This document shows positions 6,118 through 6,776 of a stretch of DNA of 6,776 bases, piece after piece. Position 1 is the stretch's first letter, and every line of letters starts with the position of its first letter. A program made the position numbers and the translations under genes. The notes beneath the pieces are model-generated. The model was not told where the DNA came from, searched no databases, and saw only the letters and a program-made list of their open reading frames with translations. Source of the DNA: Nitrospinales bacterium (GTDB lineage: Bacteria; Nitrospinota_A; UBA7883; JACRGQ01); the NCBI GenBank assembly GCA_023248615.1, contig JAHFEI010000113.1:1-6776 (forward strand), written 5' to 3'.

Positions 6118-6147
6118 CACAAAAAGGATGTTTGTGGGCATCTCCCT

Positions 6148-6195
6148 GCGGTTGCCTGCCAACCCGCATTTGGTCGCCCGCACTAGGTGTGGCGG
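6148..6195. other. Two short hairpins in the porin/cytochrome intergenic region
   Basis: GCGGTTG (6148-6154) pairs with CAACCCGC (6160-6167) in 7 base pairs with one bulged C and a CCTGC loop. CCGCAC (6178-6183) pairs with GTGGCGG (6189-6195) in 6 base pairs with one bulged G. Neither is followed by a T run. They could be parts of operators or leader structures, or chance pairing in GC-rich DNA. An AT-rich block AAAATAAATATTTT follows at 6200-6213. Confidence 0.3.
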
Positions 6196-6214
6196 ACGCA
6201 AAATAAATATTTTC

Positions 6215-6251
6215 CTTTCAGGTTCGTTTCAGTTTCAAAGCGTAACCTGAA
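6215..6251 (+). promoter_or_regulatory. 11-bp tandem repeat inside a larger dyad before the cytochrome gene
   Basis: CTTTCAGGTTC (6215-6225) and GTTTCAGTTTC (6226-6236) are adjacent 11-bp units identical at 9 of 11 positions. Such 11-bp phasing is typical of sites bound by PhoB/OmpR-type response regulators as tandem dimers. The same bases form one side of a dyad: TTCAGGTT (6217-6224) with AACCTGAA (6244-6251), continued inward by CG/CG and TTT/AAA with single bulges at T6243 and G6240, for 13 pairs and a CAGTTTC loop. The element lies 27 bp before the start codon and just upstream of the ribosome-binding site. It could be a DNA operator or an mRNA leader hairpin. Confidence 0.4.
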
Positions 6252-6263
6252 CCCATGAAAACG

Positions 6264-6270
6264 AAGGAGG
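6264..6270 (+). promoter_or_regulatory. Strong ribosome-binding site of the cytochrome gene
   Basis: AAGGAGG, a perfect Shine-Dalgarno core, lies 8 nt before the ATG at 6279. It excludes the ATG at 6255, which lies upstream of the site and in frame with the gene. Confidence 0.75.
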
Positions 6271-6278
6271 GCATTTTT

Positions 6279-6776
6279 ATGGATAGCAAAATAAAAGTTT
6301 GGGATATATGGGTTCGCCTTTTTCACTGGTCTTTATTGGCGCTTATGGTGGTGGCGTATTTGGTGGCAGAGGATTACCTGGCGCTACATGCAAGCGCAGG
6401 CTACGTGATACTCTTCCTGCTTGCCGGAAGGGTGGTATGGGGATTTGCCGGCACACAATACGCCCGGTTTGCCGATTTCGTTTATCCGGCCAGCAAGATA
6501 TACGGCTTCGTGAGGGATATGCTTCGGTTTCGCCATGCGCGCTACCTTGGGCACAACCCCGCCGCAGGGGCAATGGTTATTGCCCTTATAGGTTTTGTGG
6601 CGCTTACCGGCCTCACCGGCGTGATGGCGTACGGGATGAACGAGGCCGCGGGGCCATTTTCCGTATTAGCCAGGGTCGCGTGGAAATACGGCGATTTACT
6701 GGAAGATGTGCACGGCTTCTTTGCATGGACAACCCTTGGCCTGGCCACAGGACATGTGCTGGCCGCCGTCATAGAG
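6279..6776 (+). CDS. Cytochrome b561-like membrane protein (COG3658), 3' end missing
   Basis: The visible 166 residues form a di-heme b-type cytochrome of the bacterial cytochrome b561 / Ni-Fe hydrogenase b-subunit superfamily, which moves electrons between the quinone pool and a partner protein at the inner membrane. Family marks in order are KVWDIWVRLFHW (6-17), HASAGYVILFLLAGRVVWGF (37-56), YARFADFVYP (61-70), RYLGHNPAAGAM (88-99) and LTGLTGVMAYG (109-119). Likely heme ligands are H16, H37, H145 (DVHGFFAW) and H159 (TGHVLAAV), giving two pairs. Hydrophobic segments lie near 14-30, 39-56, 97-118 and 146-164. The frame is open at the right edge; relatives are about 170-230 residues long, so little may be missing. 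Typical partners are c-type cytochromes or hydrogenases, but none is visible here. It diverges from the porin gene across a 223-bp control region. Confidence 0.85.
   Translation, partial: MDSKIKVWDIWVRLFHWSLLALMVVAYLVAEDYLALHASAGYVILFLLAGRVVWGFAGTQYARFADFVYPASKIYGFVRDMLRFRHARYLGHNPAAGAMVIALIGFVALTGLTGVMAYGMNEAAGPFSVLARVAWKYGDLLEDVHGFFAWTTLGLATGHVLAAVIE

Noticed and set aside
5412..6206. Long Gly/Ala/Ser-rich open frame (264 codons) on the plus strand opposite the porin
   Set aside because: It is the antisense image of the Pro/Ala-rich repeats, which lack stops in several frames. The minus-strand frame has a signal peptide, a ribosome-binding site and a recognised OprB barrel.

Overview
The window reads as ordinary chromosomal DNA of a Gram-negative bacterium. 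It encodes an outer-membrane porin of the OprB type, periplasmic signal peptides and a membrane-bound b-type cytochrome. Base composition is moderately GC-rich, yet ATA is the main isoleucine codon in at least argB (19 of 29 Ile codons). That is unusual for typical Proteobacteria and points to a less well-known Gram-negative lineage. I cannot name a phylum from this sequence alone.

Layout. Positions 3-4262 hold six genes on the plus strand: the C-terminal two thirds of a GT-B glycosyltransferase (left edge cut), a COG2426-type small membrane protein 19 bp downstream, a small exported protein of unknown function, a thioredoxin-fold peroxiredoxin-like protein, a XerC-type tyrosine recombinase, and a complete N-acetylglutamate kinase (argB). 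A stem-loop lies between argB and the convergent porin gene. Positions 4352-6055 (minus strand) encode an OprB-family porin with an unusually long Pro/Ala/Lys/Glu-rich repeat linker between its signal peptide and its barrel. A 223-bp divergent intergenic region with several dyads and an 11-bp tandem repeat separates the porin from a cytochrome b561-like gene (6279 onward, plus strand), which is cut by the right edge.

How the genes relate. Only the first two genes are spaced like a tight operon. The others are separated by 50-110 bp and serve unrelated roles: redox defence, chromosome dimer resolution and arginine synthesis. The porin and the cytochrome diverge from a shared control region and might be co-regulated, but this is inference.

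I found no CRISPR array, transposon, RNA gene, phage gene or clear defence system. The most noteworthy points are the repeat linker of the porin, the structured porin/cytochrome intergenic region, the replaced second glutamate in the glycosyltransferase motif, and the small exported protein that looks like an isolated part of a larger domain.
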